Source: an uncultured Mycobacterium sp. (GTDB lineage: Bacteria; Actinomycetota; Actinomycetes; Mycobacteriales; Mycobacteriaceae). Taken from it: DNA of 43,265 nt. Location of the stretch: positions 106,144 through 149,408 of the forward strand of contig FLQS01000034.1 of the NCBI GenBank assembly GCA_900078375.1, read 5' to 3'. The notes beneath the pieces are model-generated. The model was not told the origin of the DNA and did not search any database. It saw nothing but the letters and a program-made list of their open reading frames with translations. The translations under genes and the position numbers were made by a program. This document shows positions 7,398 through 16,621 of this stretch, in pieces. The stretch's first letter is position 1. The number at the start of each line of letters is the position of its first letter.

Positions 7398-8422
7398 AAG
7401 ACAATCTGAAGGGCACTGTCTGGCGCCTCGGTGTCTTCCTGACTGTCTGCCTGTTCGGCGCCTTCGCCCTGCTCGCCGTCTTCGCACAGTTCCGGTTCGG
7501 CGGTGGCAATAACTACAACGCCGTGTTCACCAATGTCACCGGCCTGAAGAAGGGTGACTTCGTGCGCATCGCGGGGGTCGAGGTCGGCAAGGTCGAAGAC
7601 ATTGCGATCGAGCGCAATGCGACGGTGCGGGTGGAGTTCTCGGCCAACGACGCAGTGGTGCTCACCGAGGGAACTCGGGCAATCATCCGCTACGACAACG
7701 TGATCGGCGGCCGGTTTCTTGCCCTCGACGAGGGAACCGGTGGGGTCAAGCGCCTGCAACCCGGCCAGACGATCCCGGTGGACCGCACCGCGCCGGCACT
7801 GGATCTGGATTCGGTCATCGGTGGATTCAAGCCGCTGTTCCGGGCGTTGAGCCCCGACCAGGTCAATGCCCTGAGCGGCCAGCTCAATCAGGCTCTGCAG
7901 GGCCAGGGCGCCAACATCGGCTCCTTCTTGAGCCAGGCCGCGGTATTCACCAATACCCTTGCTGACCGCGACCAGTTGATCAGCGAAGTGATCACCAACC
8001 TGAACGCGGTACTCGGTTCGCTGGGCAGCCAAAGCGCCCAGCTGGACAAGGCCGTCACGAATCTGTCGGGGTTGGTCGACGGACTCAACGCCCGCCGAAC
8101 CGACATCGCAAACGCCTTTGCCAACACCAGCGCGGCGGCCGCGACGGTCGCCGATCTGCTGACGCAGGCGCGTGGGCCATTCCAGAAGGTGGTGCACGAA
8201 ACCGATCGGGTCTCCTCGATCGCCGTGGCCGACCATGAGTACCTGGAGAGGCTGATCGACACACTGCCCGACAAATACCGTGCGCTGGGTCGCCAGGGCA
8301 TGTATGGCGACTTCTTCAGCTTCTATCTGTGCGACCTGGTCCTCAAGGTCAACGGCAAAGGCGGACAACCGGTTTTCGTGAAGGTCGCCGGCCAGGACAC
8401 CGGGCGGTGCACGCCCAAGTGA
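7394..8422 (+). CDS. mceB: MCE-family protein B
   Basis: A 342-residue MCE protein starting at GTG 7394, within a GTGA overlap with the mceA stop. It has one membrane helix (about residues 10-34), an MCE domain (about 38-115, 'GLKKGDFVRIAGVEVGKVEDI'), then coiled-coil-like helices with repeated 'LNAVLGSLGSQSAQLDKAVTNLSGLVDGL' patterning. A short C-terminus carries 'FFSFYLCDLVLKVNG' and a final 'DTGRCTPK'. The two cysteines near the end could form a disulfide outside the membrane. It lacks the Pro-rich tail of MceA, C, D and F. It is a subunit of the same lipid importer; the substrate is unknown. Confidence 0.93.
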   Translation: MKDNLKGTVWRLGVFLTVCLFGAFALLAVFAQFRFGGGNNYNAVFTNVTGLKKGDFVRIAGVEVGKVEDIAIERNATVRVEFSANDAVVLTEGTRAIIRYDNVIGGRFLALDEGTGGVKRLQPGQTIPVDRTAPALDLDSVIGGFKPLFRALSPDQVNALSGQLNQALQGQGANIGSFLSQAAVFTNTLADRDQLISEVITNLNAVLGSLGSQSAQLDKAVTNLSGLVDGLNARRTDIANAFANTSAAAATVADLLTQARGPFQKVVHETDRVSSIAVADHEYLERLIDTLPDKYRALGRQGMYGDFFSFYLCDLVLKVNGKGGQPVFVKVAGQDTGRCTPK

Positions 8423-9720
8423 AGTCCTTCTCCGAACGTAATCCGTTGGTTCTCGGTGTGATTGGCGCTGTCGTCATCGCCGGCATCGTGATGGGCGCGC
8501 TGAATTGGCAGAAGTTGCCGTTCCTCAACCCTGGCCACAACTACTCCGCCTACTTCGCCGACGCTGGTGGGTTGTTCACCGGCGCCGGCGTGGAGGTGTC
8601 GGGCCTTCCGGTGGGCAAGGTGTCCGACATCGAACTCGATGGTCAGCACGTCTTGGTGACGTTTCGTATCAGCGGCGACGTGCATCTGGGCGAGCGCACC
8701 GTGGCCGCGATCAAGACCAAGGGCCTGCTCGGCACCAAGATGCTTGACGTCATCCCCCGCGGAGACGGCGAGCTCTCGGGTCCGATCCCCATCGATCGCA
8801 CCACCTCGCCCTACCAGTTGCCGGATGCTCTCGGCGATCTGACCACCACGATCAGCGGTCTGAACACGGACCAGTTGTCGGATTCGCTTGCCACGATGGC
8901 CGAAACGTTCGCCCATACCCCACCGGATCTGCACAACGCAGTCGCCGGGGTGGCCCGATTCGCCGACATCCTCAACCGGCAGGACGCTCAGTTACGCAAC
9001 CTGTTGGCCAATGCGGCCAAGACCACCGATGTCTTGGCCAAGCGCACCGATCAGATCGTCGACCTGGTACGGCAAACCAACTCTCTGCTGGTCGCCCTGC
9101 AAGCCCAAAGCCAGTCGCTGGATCGCATCTGGCGCAATCTCTCCGGAATCTCCCGGCAGCTCAAGGCGTTCATCGCCGAGAACCGCGCGACCTTGAAGCC
9201 GGCCTTGGAGAAGCTCAACGGGGTGCTGACCATCGTCGACGATCGCAAAGCCAAAGTGCAGGACGCCATCAAACGTCTCAACGCCTACGCCATGTCGCTG
9301 GGTGAGTCGGTGTCGTCGGGCCCGTTCTTCAAGGCCTATCTCGTCAACCTCTTCCCCGGGCAATTCGTGCAGCCGTTCATCGATGCGGCCTTCTCCGATC
9401 TCGGTCTCGACCCGGCGACCCTGCTGCCGTCGCAGCGCACCGATCCTCAGGTGGGCCAGCCCGGCACGCCGGCCCTACCGGTGCCGTACCCGCGGACCGG
9501 CCAGGGCGGTGAACCGCACCTGAATCTTCCGGATGCGATCACCGGCAACCCGGGCGATCCGCGCTACCCCTATCGCGAACCCCTTCCGGCGCCACCGCCG
9601 GGCGGGCCGCCACCGGGTCCGCCTGCGCTGTCACCGCCCGGGATCGCGTCCGTTCCCGATCCGGTACAGGCGCCGTTCTTCGTACCGGCACCCGGTGAGG
9701 GACAGGGAGGACAACAGTGA
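8419..9720 (+). CDS. mceC: MCE-family protein C
   Basis: A 433-residue MCE protein. GTG 8419 is chosen because it overlaps the mceB stop as GTGA, matching the other junctions; GTG 8407 in the same frame is possible. 'KSFSERNPLVLGVIG' leads into the membrane helix (about 9-30). The MCE domain follows (about 38-115, 'GLFTGAGVEVSGLPVGKVSDI'), then a helical region with 'NRQDAQLRNLLANAAKTTDVLAKR', and the motif 'GPFFKAYLVNLFPGQFVQPFIDAAFSDLGLDP'. The last 80 residues are very rich in Pro and Gly. Such tails in MCE proteins probably extend through the envelope; that is inference. Confidence 0.92.
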   Translation: MKSFSERNPLVLGVIGAVVIAGIVMGALNWQKLPFLNPGHNYSAYFADAGGLFTGAGVEVSGLPVGKVSDIELDGQHVLVTFRISGDVHLGERTVAAIKTKGLLGTKMLDVIPRGDGELSGPIPIDRTTSPYQLPDALGDLTTTISGLNTDQLSDSLATMAETFAHTPPDLHNAVAGVARFADILNRQDAQLRNLLANAAKTTDVLAKRTDQIVDLVRQTNSLLVALQAQSQSLDRIWRNLSGISRQLKAFIAENRATLKPALEKLNGVLTIVDDRKAKVQDAIKRLNAYAMSLGESVSSGPFFKAYLVNLFPGQFVQPFIDAAFSDLGLDPATLLPSQRTDPQVGQPGTPALPVPYPRTGQGGEPHLNLPDAITGNPGDPRYPYREPLPAPPPGGPPPGPPALSPPGIASVPDPVQAPFFVPAPGEGQGGQQ

Positions 9721-11027
9721 CGAAGCTGGGTAAACCACGCACCGTGTTGGCCGCCGTTCTGGTGTTGGTCCTCATCGGCGGATCGCTTCTGGCTTTGCGC
9801 GCCTACAACCGAGCCGGCCGAGTCGAGGTGGTCGGCTACTTCGACAACAGCACAGCACTCTTCCCCGGCGACGACGTCCGCATTCTCGGTGTGCCCGTCG
9901 GCCAGGTAGCCAGCGTCGAACCACAGCCAGACGGGGTGAAGGTCTCATTCTGGTTCGACCGCAAGTACAAGGTCCCTGCCGACGCCAAGGCGGCGATCCT
10001 GTCGCCAATGTTGGTCACCGGTCGTGCCATTCAGTTGACGCCGGTCTACACCGGCGGTGCGGCCATGCGCGACGGTGCCGTCATCCCCCGCAGCCGCACC
10101 GTGGTTCCGGTCGAATGGGATGAGGTGCGCGTCCAGCTCCAGCGCCTCACCGAACTACTCAAGCCGACCGCTCCGGGCGGGGTGAGCACGCTCGGTTCGT
10201 TCATCAACACCACCGCAGACAACCTGCGCGGTGAGGGCGGCAATATCCGGGACACGATCATCAAACTGTCCCAGGCGATGTCGGTCCTCGGCGATCACAG
10301 CGGCGACATCTTCGCGACGTTCAAGAATCTCTCGATTCTGGTGACGGCGCTGCGCGGGAGCAGTGACCTGCTCGGTGCGCTCAACGAGAACCTGGCGTCG
10401 GTGACCGGTCTTCTCGCCAATGATCCGACCAAGATCGGTGATGCCTTCGCCCAGATGAACTCGGTCATCGGAGACGTGAAGACCTTCATCGACGACACCG
10501 GCGAGACGATCGGCACGACCACCGACAAGCTGGCCTCGATCAGCACCGCACTCAACGACAGCCTTGACGACATCAAGCAGACCCTGCACATCGCACCGAC
10601 CACGGTGGGTAACTTCACCAACATCTACGAGGCGTCCAACGGCGCCTTCACCGGAGCTCTTGCGGTCAACAACTTCGCCAACCCGATCTCGTTCCTGTGC
10701 GGCGCAATTCAGGCCGCCTCCCGTCTCAACGCCGAGCAGTCGTCGAAACTGTGTGTCCAATACCTGGCGCCGATCATCAAGAACCGGCAGTTCAACTTCC
10801 CCCCGATCGGCGAGGACTTTCTGGTCGGCGCGCAGGCTCGCCCCAACGAGGTGACCTACAGCGAGGACTGGCTGCGACCGGACTACGTTCCGCCGGCCGC
10901 ACCGGCACCGCCGCCCCCCCAGGTCCCGCTGGCTGCCGAGGGCACGCCCCCGGCGACGACGGTCGCGACAGATCCCACTGCCGGATTGACCGGGATGATG
11001 GCTCCCCCCGCTGGCGGTGGCTCGTGA
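9717..11027 (+). CDS. mceD: MCE-family protein D
   Basis: A 436-residue MCE protein starting at GTG 9717 in a GTGA overlap with mceC. It has one membrane helix (about 8-30) and an MCE domain (about 35-115, 'ALFPGDDVRILGVPVGQVASVEP'). A long helical segment rich in 'LSILVTALRGSSDLLGALNENLASVTGLL' follows. The end carries 'NNFANPISFLCGAIQAASRLNAEQSSKLCVQYLAP', two Cys included, and a Pro/Ala/Thr-rich tail. It is a subunit of the same lipid importer. Its stop overlaps the mceE start. Confidence 0.92.
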   Translation: MTKLGKPRTVLAAVLVLVLIGGSLLALRAYNRAGRVEVVGYFDNSTALFPGDDVRILGVPVGQVASVEPQPDGVKVSFWFDRKYKVPADAKAAILSPMLVTGRAIQLTPVYTGGAAMRDGAVIPRSRTVVPVEWDEVRVQLQRLTELLKPTAPGGVSTLGSFINTTADNLRGEGGNIRDTIIKLSQAMSVLGDHSGDIFATFKNLSILVTALRGSSDLLGALNENLASVTGLLANDPTKIGDAFAQMNSVIGDVKTFIDDTGETIGTTTDKLASISTALNDSLDDIKQTLHIAPTTVGNFTNIYEASNGAFTGALAVNNFANPISFLCGAIQAASRLNAEQSSKLCVQYLAPIIKNRQFNFPPIGEDFLVGAQARPNEVTYSEDWLRPDYVPPAAPAPPPPQVPLAAEGTPPATTVATDPTAGLTGMMAPPAGGGS

Positions 11028-12169
11028 AACGTACCTTTCGCGGGCTGACCGCCGTCGCGGTGGCTCTCGCCCTGGTGGCAGGCGCATCGGGTTGCGGACT
11101 GAAGAATTGGCAGGGCCTGAACTCGCTGCCGCTGCCCGGCACCGAAGGCAACGGGCCGGGGTCGTTCACCGTGCAGGCAGAAATGCCCGACATCAACAAC
11201 ATTCAGCCCAATTCCCGGGTTCGTGTCGGTGATGCGACCGTCGGTCACATCACCAAGATCGAACTGCAGGGCTGGCATGCGCTGGTCACGATGCGTCTCA
11301 ACGGCGATGTCGCATTGCCAGCCAACGCAATCGCCAAGATCGGCTTGACCTCGATACTCGGCTCCCAGCACATCGAACTGAGCGCCCCCACCGGCACACC
11401 CGCGCAAGGGCGGCTCCATGAGGGATCACTGATCCCGCTGTCGAATTCGGCGTCCTACCCCACCGTCGAACAAACCCTGGCCGCGGTCTCCACGGTGCTC
11501 AACGGTGGTGGTCTCGGTCAGATCCAGGACATCACCGAAGCGTTCAGCACCGCATTCCGCGGCCGTGAACAAGACCTGCGCAGTCTGATCGGCGAGATCG
11601 ACAAGTTCACCGCCAATCTCAACGACCAGACCGACGACATCATCGCCGCCACTGAAAGCCTCAACACACTGGCTGGAACGTTCGCCGCCAGCCAGCCCGT
11701 ACTGGACAGGGCGCTGGCGACGGTCCCCGAGGCGCTGGCCGTCCTCAACAACGAACGTGACAATCTCGCCGAGGCGGCCGACCAGCTGGGCCGGTTCTCC
11801 AACCTCGTCATCACCACGGTCGACGGGAGCAAGGCGAATCTGGTCAAGGAGCTCAAGGACATTGGTCCAGTGCTGGAGTCACTGGCCAACGCCGGCCCGA
11901 GCATGACCCGCGCGCTCAGCCTCATTCTGACGTTCCCGTTCCCCAACGAGACCATCGAGAAGTGGCAGCGCGGCGACTATGCCAACATGACCGCCGTCGT
12001 CGACCTCACACTCAGCCGAATCGACCAGGGCCTGTTCACCGGTACCCGCTGGGAGGGGAACCTCACCGAACTCGAAATGCAATGGGGCCGCACGATCGGC
12101 CAGTTCCCCAGTCCGTACACCAAGGTCAACCCCTTGGCCGTGCCGTACAGCTTCGATCAGGGGCCCTGA
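11024..12169 (+). CDS. mceE: MCE-family lipoprotein E (LprK/LprM type)
   Basis: A 381-residue MCE lipoprotein, the fifth MCE subunit and the one that is normally lipidated. It starts at GTG 11024, overlapping the mceD stop. The signal peptide ends in the lipobox-like 'GASGC' (Cys about residue 24); Ala instead of Leu at -3 is tolerated in mycobacteria. The MCE domain covers about 45-125 ('NNIQPNSRVRVGDATVGHITKIELQGW'). The rest is helical, followed by the conserved end 'NLTELEMQWGRTIGQFPSPYTKVNPL'. From memory it resembles the LprK/LprM family. Lipid anchoring would tether the MCE complex to the membrane. mceF begins one base past its stop. Confidence 0.92.
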   Translation: MKRTFRGLTAVAVALALVAGASGCGLKNWQGLNSLPLPGTEGNGPGSFTVQAEMPDINNIQPNSRVRVGDATVGHITKIELQGWHALVTMRLNGDVALPANAIAKIGLTSILGSQHIELSAPTGTPAQGRLHEGSLIPLSNSASYPTVEQTLAAVSTVLNGGGLGQIQDITEAFSTAFRGREQDLRSLIGEIDKFTANLNDQTDDIIAATESLNTLAGTFAASQPVLDRALATVPEALAVLNNERDNLAEAADQLGRFSNLVITTVDGSKANLVKELKDIGPVLESLANAGPSMTRALSLILTFPFPNETIEKWQRGDYANMTAVVDLTLSRIDQGLFTGTRWEGNLTELEMQWGRTIGQFPSPYTKVNPLAVPYSFDQGP

Positions 12170-12170
12170 T

Positions 12171-13640
12171 ATGCATCTCAGCCGGCGAATACTCTTCCAA
12201 TTAGCCATCTTCACCGTCATCGCGCTGTCCGCAGTGGCCCTGATGAGTCTGCACTTCCTCAAGCTACCGGCCAAAATGTTCGGCGTCGGCCGATATACCG
12301 TCAGCGTCCAGCTCCCCGAGACTGGCGGCCTCTACGGCACCGGGAACGTCACCTATCGCGGTGTCGAGGTGGGGCGCGTCCAGTCGGTGAACCTGACCGA
12401 TACCGGTGTGGAAGCGCAACTCTCGCTGAAGTCCGGAATCGATATTCCCTCCGACCTCAGCGCAGAAGTGCACAGCCAGTCGGCGATCGGCGAGCAGTAC
12501 GTCGAGCTGAAACCGCGCAACGGCACCTCCCGCCCACTCAAGGACGGAGACGTGATTCCGCGCTCCGAGACGTCGGTGCCTCCGGATATCAACTCATTGC
12601 TCGACGCCGCCAACTCCGGTCTGCACGCGATACCGCGGGACAACCTCAAGACAGCCATTGACGAGGCCTACACCGCCGTCGGCGGCCTGGGACCGCAGCT
12701 GTCCGATATCGTCAAAGGCTCAACAGCTTTGGCGATCGATGCCCGCAAGAATCTCGACCCGCTCATCGATCTGATCGACAACTCCAAGCCAGTTCTGGAT
12801 TCCCATGTCCAGACGTCAGCCGCCATCCAGGCCTGGGCGTCGCACGTCGCGACCGTGACCGGCGAACTCCAGAAGGAAAACGACGCCGTCGCCGGGGTCA
12901 TCGATCAGGGCGGATTCGTCGCGACCTCGGGCGAGGCGAAGCGCCTCATCGAGCGCCTCAAACCCACGGTGCCGATCATCATGGCCAATCTCTCCAGCGT
13001 CGGCCAGGTCGCGGTGAGCTACCAGAACGACATCGAGCAGCTGCTGGTGCTGCTTCCTCATGCCGTGTCCGAGGGGCAGGCAACCTTCCTGGCCAATGCC
13101 AATACCAAGCAGGCCTACCGGGGCGAGTATCTGTCGTTCAATCTCAACGTCAACCTTCCGCCGGCCTGCACCACCGGATTCCTGCCGGCCCAGCAGGCTC
13201 GGGTTCCCACTTTCACCGACTATCCCGAACGTCCTGCAGGCGACTTGTACTGCCGCACACCGCAGGAGTCGCCGTTCAATGTCCGCGGGGCGCGCAACAT
13301 TCCGTGCGAGACCGTTCCCGGCAAGCGAGCCCCGACGGTGAAGATGTGCGAGAGCAACGAGCAGTACGTGCCGCTGAACGACGGCTACAACTGGAAGGGC
13401 GACCCGAACGCCACGCTGTCGGGTCAGGGCATTCCGCAATTGCCGCCAGGGACACCACCGCCGCCGCTGAGCATGCCGACCGCTCCGCCGCCGCCCGCCC
13501 TGGTGGGCGCCGCTGAATACGATCCCGCCAGCGGAACGTACGTCGCCCCCAACGGGCGTGAGTACACCCAGTCCAATCTGGCCGAGCCCACCAAGGGAGA
13601 CAACACGTGGCAATCGATGCTGTTGCCGCCGCAGCCCTGA
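12171..13640 (+). CDS. mceF: MCE-family protein F
   Basis: A 489-residue MCE protein that ends the operon. It has one N-terminal membrane helix (about 6-30), an MCE domain (about 36-115, 'GLYGTGNVTYRGVEVGRVQSVNL') and a helical region. A Cys-containing C-terminal part follows ('FNLNVNLPPACTTGFLPAQQARVPTFTDYPERPAGDLYCR', 'GARNIPCETVPGKRAPTVKMC'). It closes with a Pro-rich stretch and 'DPASGTYVAPNGREYTQSNL', a segment common to MceF proteins. ATG 12171 is one base after the mceE stop. No mce-associated (mas) genes follow; the next two genes lie on the other strand, the first ending 6 bases away. Confidence 0.92.
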   Translation: MHLSRRILFQLAIFTVIALSAVALMSLHFLKLPAKMFGVGRYTVSVQLPETGGLYGTGNVTYRGVEVGRVQSVNLTDTGVEAQLSLKSGIDIPSDLSAEVHSQSAIGEQYVELKPRNGTSRPLKDGDVIPRSETSVPPDINSLLDAANSGLHAIPRDNLKTAIDEAYTAVGGLGPQLSDIVKGSTALAIDARKNLDPLIDLIDNSKPVLDSHVQTSAAIQAWASHVATVTGELQKENDAVAGVIDQGGFVATSGEAKRLIERLKPTVPIIMANLSSVGQVAVSYQNDIEQLLVLLPHAVSEGQATFLANANTKQAYRGEYLSFNLNVNLPPACTTGFLPAQQARVPTFTDYPERPAGDLYCRTPQESPFNVRGARNIPCETVPGKRAPTVKMCESNEQYVPLNDGYNWKGDPNATLSGQGIPQLPPGTPPPPLSMPTAPPPPALVGAAEYDPASGTYVAPNGREYTQSNLAEPTKGDNTWQSMLLPPQP

Positions 13641-13646
13641 TGTAGC

Positions 13647-14501
13647 TCAGCCGCCGTGAGCGGCGAAGAACTGCGCGCTGGCCTCCGATGCATCGAATTT
13701 CGCAGCAGCCCCGGTCGGCCAGAAGTGGCCCCACCCGTCGATGGTGACGAAGGCGACCTCGGTGCCGTCGGCACAACCGGTGGTGGAGAGACGTTTTCCG
13801 CCCGCGATGGGCGCCACCACCGCCGGCGGGCACTGGTCGAAGGCGAGCCACCGATCAGTCATCGTGTGTGCGGCGACGACAGTGCTCGCCCCGCCACGAC
13901 CGATCATGCGGCCGCCGTTGTAGGGCACAACCGAGTCACCAGTGCCGTGAATCGCAAGCACTGAAACAGGTTTGGACGGATTGCAGTGCACCCCGACACC
14001 CAGCGTGCTCGACACCGGAACGATGGCAGCGACGAGGTCGGGGCGGTCGCACGCCAGGCGGTTCGCCATGAACCCACCCGCGGACATCCCGGTGACGAAG
14101 ACCCGGCCGGGCGCGATGCCGTACTCGCGGGTGAGCCGATCGATCAGCGTCGCGAGGAAGCCGACATCGTCCACGCCCCGCCGGTCGGGGGTCGACGCGC
14201 CGCGCCCGTCAGCCCAGCTGAAGTCGATGCCGTCGGGATAGGCGACGATCCAGCCATGCCGGTCGGCCACGGCGTTGTAGTTGGTCAGCGCGGCTTGCTT
14301 GCGCCCGGTCTGGCTCCCGCCATGCAGGTTGAGCACCAGCGCATTCGGATGCTCCAGCCCCGCGGGGACATGAAGCAGATACGTACGTTGCACCCCACCG
14401 AACATCAACACCCCGGGCGGGTCGGGGCTGGCGGGAGCCTGCGTGGCAGGAAAAGTGAACAACAGCAGGAGAGCAGCGACCAGCGCTATCACACGGCGCA
14501 T
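13647..14501 (-). CDS. Secreted PHB-depolymerase-like esterase
   Basis: A 284-residue alpha/beta hydrolase of the poly(3-hydroxybutyrate) depolymerase/LpqC-like esterase group. A cleavable signal peptide (hydrophobic residues about 4-20, then 'ATQAPA') has no lipobox Cys, so the protein should be released. The oxyanion region 'NLHGGSQTG' (about 58-66), nucleophile Ser in 'GMSAGG' (about 140), Asp in 'HGTGDSVVPY' (about 189) and His in 'DGWGHFWP' (about 258) form a complete triad. ATG 14501 is chosen because AAGGA sits eight bases before it; GTG 14504 is an alternative. The substrate could be a polyester or an acetylated/feruloylated polymer; family members vary. It converges on mceF. Confidence 0.85.
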   Translation of the reverse strand: MRRVIALVAALLLLFTFPATQAPASPDPPGVLMFGGVQRTYLLHVPAGLEHPNALVLNLHGGSQTGRKQAALTNYNAVADRHGWIVAYPDGIDFSWADGRGASTPDRRGVDDVGFLATLIDRLTREYGIAPGRVFVTGMSAGGFMANRLACDRPDLVAAIVPVSSTLGVGVHCNPSKPVSVLAIHGTGDSVVPYNGGRMIGRGGASTVVAAHTMTDRWLAFDQCPPAVVAPIAGGKRLSTTGCADGTEVAFVTIDGWGHFWPTGAAAKFDASEASAQFFAAHGG

Positions 14502-14540
14502 CACACGAGTCCTTCTGCGGCAAAGACCGAATTCGCGCGC

Positions 14541-15011
14541 TTAACTGCGCGTGCAGTTGGGGTCCGCGGGCTTTGTCGGCCACGTGCAGACGTTGATGAA
14601 GGTCGTGGTGTTGAAGCCGCCGCCGTCGAACACACCGTAGGCGCTGCCGTTGGTTCCGGTATAGGTGGCGCCACCGCCCCCTGCGCCAATCGAGGTGACA
14701 ATGGTGGTCACCTCCCAGCCCTTGTCCTTCAGCGCTGCCTTGAAGCCGGCCATCACGTCGATGGGTGACCCGCTGACTTTGAAATTCAAGTGAATCCCGT
14801 TGTTGGCGATGCTGTCCGGCCCTTTTGTTTCTTGGTTGTTCTCCGGCGTCGGCACCAGGCCGGGCAGCTGATCCGTCGCGACCGGGGCCGCGCTCGCGGT
14901 CGTCGATGCCGGGCTCGATGAGGACTTGCTGGAGTCGGAACCACTACAGGCCGTGCCTGTCAGTCCGACTGCCATTGCCAGGGCTGCCGCCACACACAAA
15001 CCACGCCTCAT
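14541..15011 (-). CDS. Putative lipoprotein, unknown function
   Basis: A 156-residue exported protein. ATG 15011 has a strong ribosome site (GAGGGGGAA, six bases upstream), so the longer frame from 15038 is rejected. The signal peptide ends in 'LTGTAC' before a Ser/Lys-rich 'SGSDSSKSSSS' stretch. The cysteine is likely lipidated, although the lipobox is not canonical. The globular part contains 'IHLNFKVSGSPIDVMAGFKAALKDKGWEVT', a Gly-rich segment 'GAGGGGATYTGTNGSAYGVFDGGG', and a pair of cysteines near the end (VCTWP, PNCTRS). I do not recognise a defined family. It lies 39 bases upstream of the esterase on the same strand, so the two may be co-transcribed. Confidence 0.75.
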   Translation of the reverse strand: MRRGLCVAAALAMAVGLTGTACSGSDSSKSSSSPASTTASAAPVATDQLPGLVPTPENNQETKGPDSIANNGIHLNFKVSGSPIDVMAGFKAALKDKGWEVTTIVTSIGAGGGGATYTGTNGSAYGVFDGGGFNTTTFINVCTWPTKPADPNCTRS

Positions 15012-15185
15012 CGATTCCCCCTCTTGTGTCATGGGCACATTAGCCCAACTCGGATGTCCCAGGTTGCGACACGGTCACGGATGCATACCTATCGATACAG
15101 GGCCGGTCACAAGAGGCGCACGGATCCCTATCGTCACATTGGTTACCTGACGTCACAGCGACGTCCCGCCTCCGAAAGGTGAGTC

Positions 15186-16574
15186 GTGTCGCCGCGCCCC
15201 CGCATCCCCTCGCTGTCGCTGGCGTCGGCGCTCGTCGTCGGGTTGTGCGCGTCCACCGGCATCGCCGCCCCGGCGGCCAACGCGGATCCGTGCGAGGGCG
15301 CTTCTGCCGCAGCGCAACCCGCCGCGAACCAGGCCTTCCAGATCCCGCAGCCGTCGGCGATCGCACCCTTCGACCGCCCGATCGGGCACAAGCCCGTCGG
15401 CACGAATGACCAAGCGCCACTTCCGACGTTGGGCAAGCTCCTCATCAACGCGTTGATGCCCAACACGGGGCAGGTGCAGAAGCAGGCTGCGGTCGCGCCG
15501 TCGCCGAAGCCTGCGCCCGCCCAGCCGGCGCCGGCCGCAGCTCAGCCGGCTCCGTCCACCGCACCGCCAGGCACCTCGGTCGTCGGCTGGGTCACCGGAC
15601 CGGACAGCCCGAACCAGACCATTCAGAAATTCGCCATCACCGGTACCGATCTCGGAATCATGTGGGACAACGGCGATCCCACCCATCGTCAGGTCCTGAT
15701 GGCGTTCGGCGACACGAATGGCTTCTGCCAGATCCCCGGCAAGCAGTGGCGCTACAACACGCTGATGCGCAGCACCGACGGCTCGCTGGCCAACACGGTG
15801 GCGGTGCCCGACGGCGCCGTCGGCAACAAGTACTCCGGGTCACCGGTGTGGCGGGCCGGTATCGCCAAGCAGGTCGTCAACAGCATCAATGCCGCACCGG
15901 AAGAGACCGGCATCATTCCCACCTCCGGTGTCGCGGTCGGGCAAAACCAATTCATGAACTTCATGTCGATCAAGAGCTGGGACAACTACGGCTCCTGGAC
16001 GACGAACTACTCGGCGATCGCGACGTCGACCGACAACGGCGAGACGTGGGGCGTCTACCCCGGCACCGTGCGTCAACCGACCAACGGCAACGAGAAGTTC
16101 CAGATGGGCGCGTTCCTCAAACCGGGGCCGGGCGATCCGTACATGTACACGTTCGGAACTCCCAACGGCCGCGGCGGCTCGGCCTATGTGGCGCGGGTAG
16201 CCCCGGGGGTCATCCCGGACCTGACGAAATACGAGTACTGGAACGCTGACAGCAATTCGTGGGTGCCGGGCAGTCCGGCGGCGGCGACGCCCGTCATCCC
16301 GGGCCCGGTCGGCGAGATGTCGGCGCAATTCAACAACTATCTGAAGCAGTACCTGGTGCTGTACTGCAACGGCAACAACGACGTGGTGATGCGGACAGCG
16401 CCAGCACCGCAGGGGCCGTGGGGCCCCGAGCAGATGCTGGTGTCCTCGATGCAGATCCCCGGCGGCATCTATGCGCCGTTCCTGCATCCCTGGTCGACGG
16501 GCCGCGAGCTGTACTACAACCTGTCGTTGTGGTCGGCCTACAACGTAATGCTCATGCACACTGTGCTCCCCTAA
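15186..16574 (+). CDS. Secreted DUF4185-domain protein (possible endo-D-arabinanase)
   Basis: A 462-residue exported protein. It has a signal peptide (residues about 1-35, ending 'AAPAANA'), then a low-complexity Ala/Pro linker (about 95-130), then a domain of about 320 residues whose segments ('GPDSPNQTIQKFAITGTDLGIMWDNG', 'AFGDTNGF', 'YSAIATSTDNGETWGVYPGT', 'GGIYAPFLHPWSTGRELYYNLSLW') read as a five-bladed DUF4185 sialidase/arabinanase-like fold. Some mycobacterial DUF4185 proteins have been shown to cleave D-arabinan (glycoside hydrolase family GH183), so cell-wall arabinan turnover is a plausible role here. GTG 15186 follows an AAAGGTGAG ribosome site. It is divergent from the lipoprotein at 14541-15011, about 175 bases away. 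Confidence 0.8.
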   Translation: MSPRPRIPSLSLASALVVGLCASTGIAAPAANADPCEGASAAAQPAANQAFQIPQPSAIAPFDRPIGHKPVGTNDQAPLPTLGKLLINALMPNTGQVQKQAAVAPSPKPAPAQPAPAAAQPAPSTAPPGTSVVGWVTGPDSPNQTIQKFAITGTDLGIMWDNGDPTHRQVLMAFGDTNGFCQIPGKQWRYNTLMRSTDGSLANTVAVPDGAVGNKYSGSPVWRAGIAKQVVNSINAAPEETGIIPTSGVAVGQNQFMNFMSIKSWDNYGSWTTNYSAIATSTDNGETWGVYPGTVRQPTNGNEKFQMGAFLKPGPGDPYMYTFGTPNGRGGSAYVARVAPGVIPDLTKYEYWNADSNSWVPGSPAAATPVIPGPVGEMSAQFNNYLKQYLVLYCNGNNDVVMRTAPAPQGPWGPEQMLVSSMQIPGGIYAPFLHPWSTGRELYYNLSLWSAYNVMLMHTVLP

Positions 16575-16621
16575 CGCCCCAATTACTCCCCCAACCGCGC
16601 AGCAATGGGACACTCAGCGGT

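Noticed and set aside
5862..7487. 541-codon minus-strand open frame opposite mceA
   Set aside because: It lies wholly opposite yrbEB/mceA/mceB, has the Arg/Gly/Ala-rich composition of antisense frames in GC-rich DNA, and no domain.
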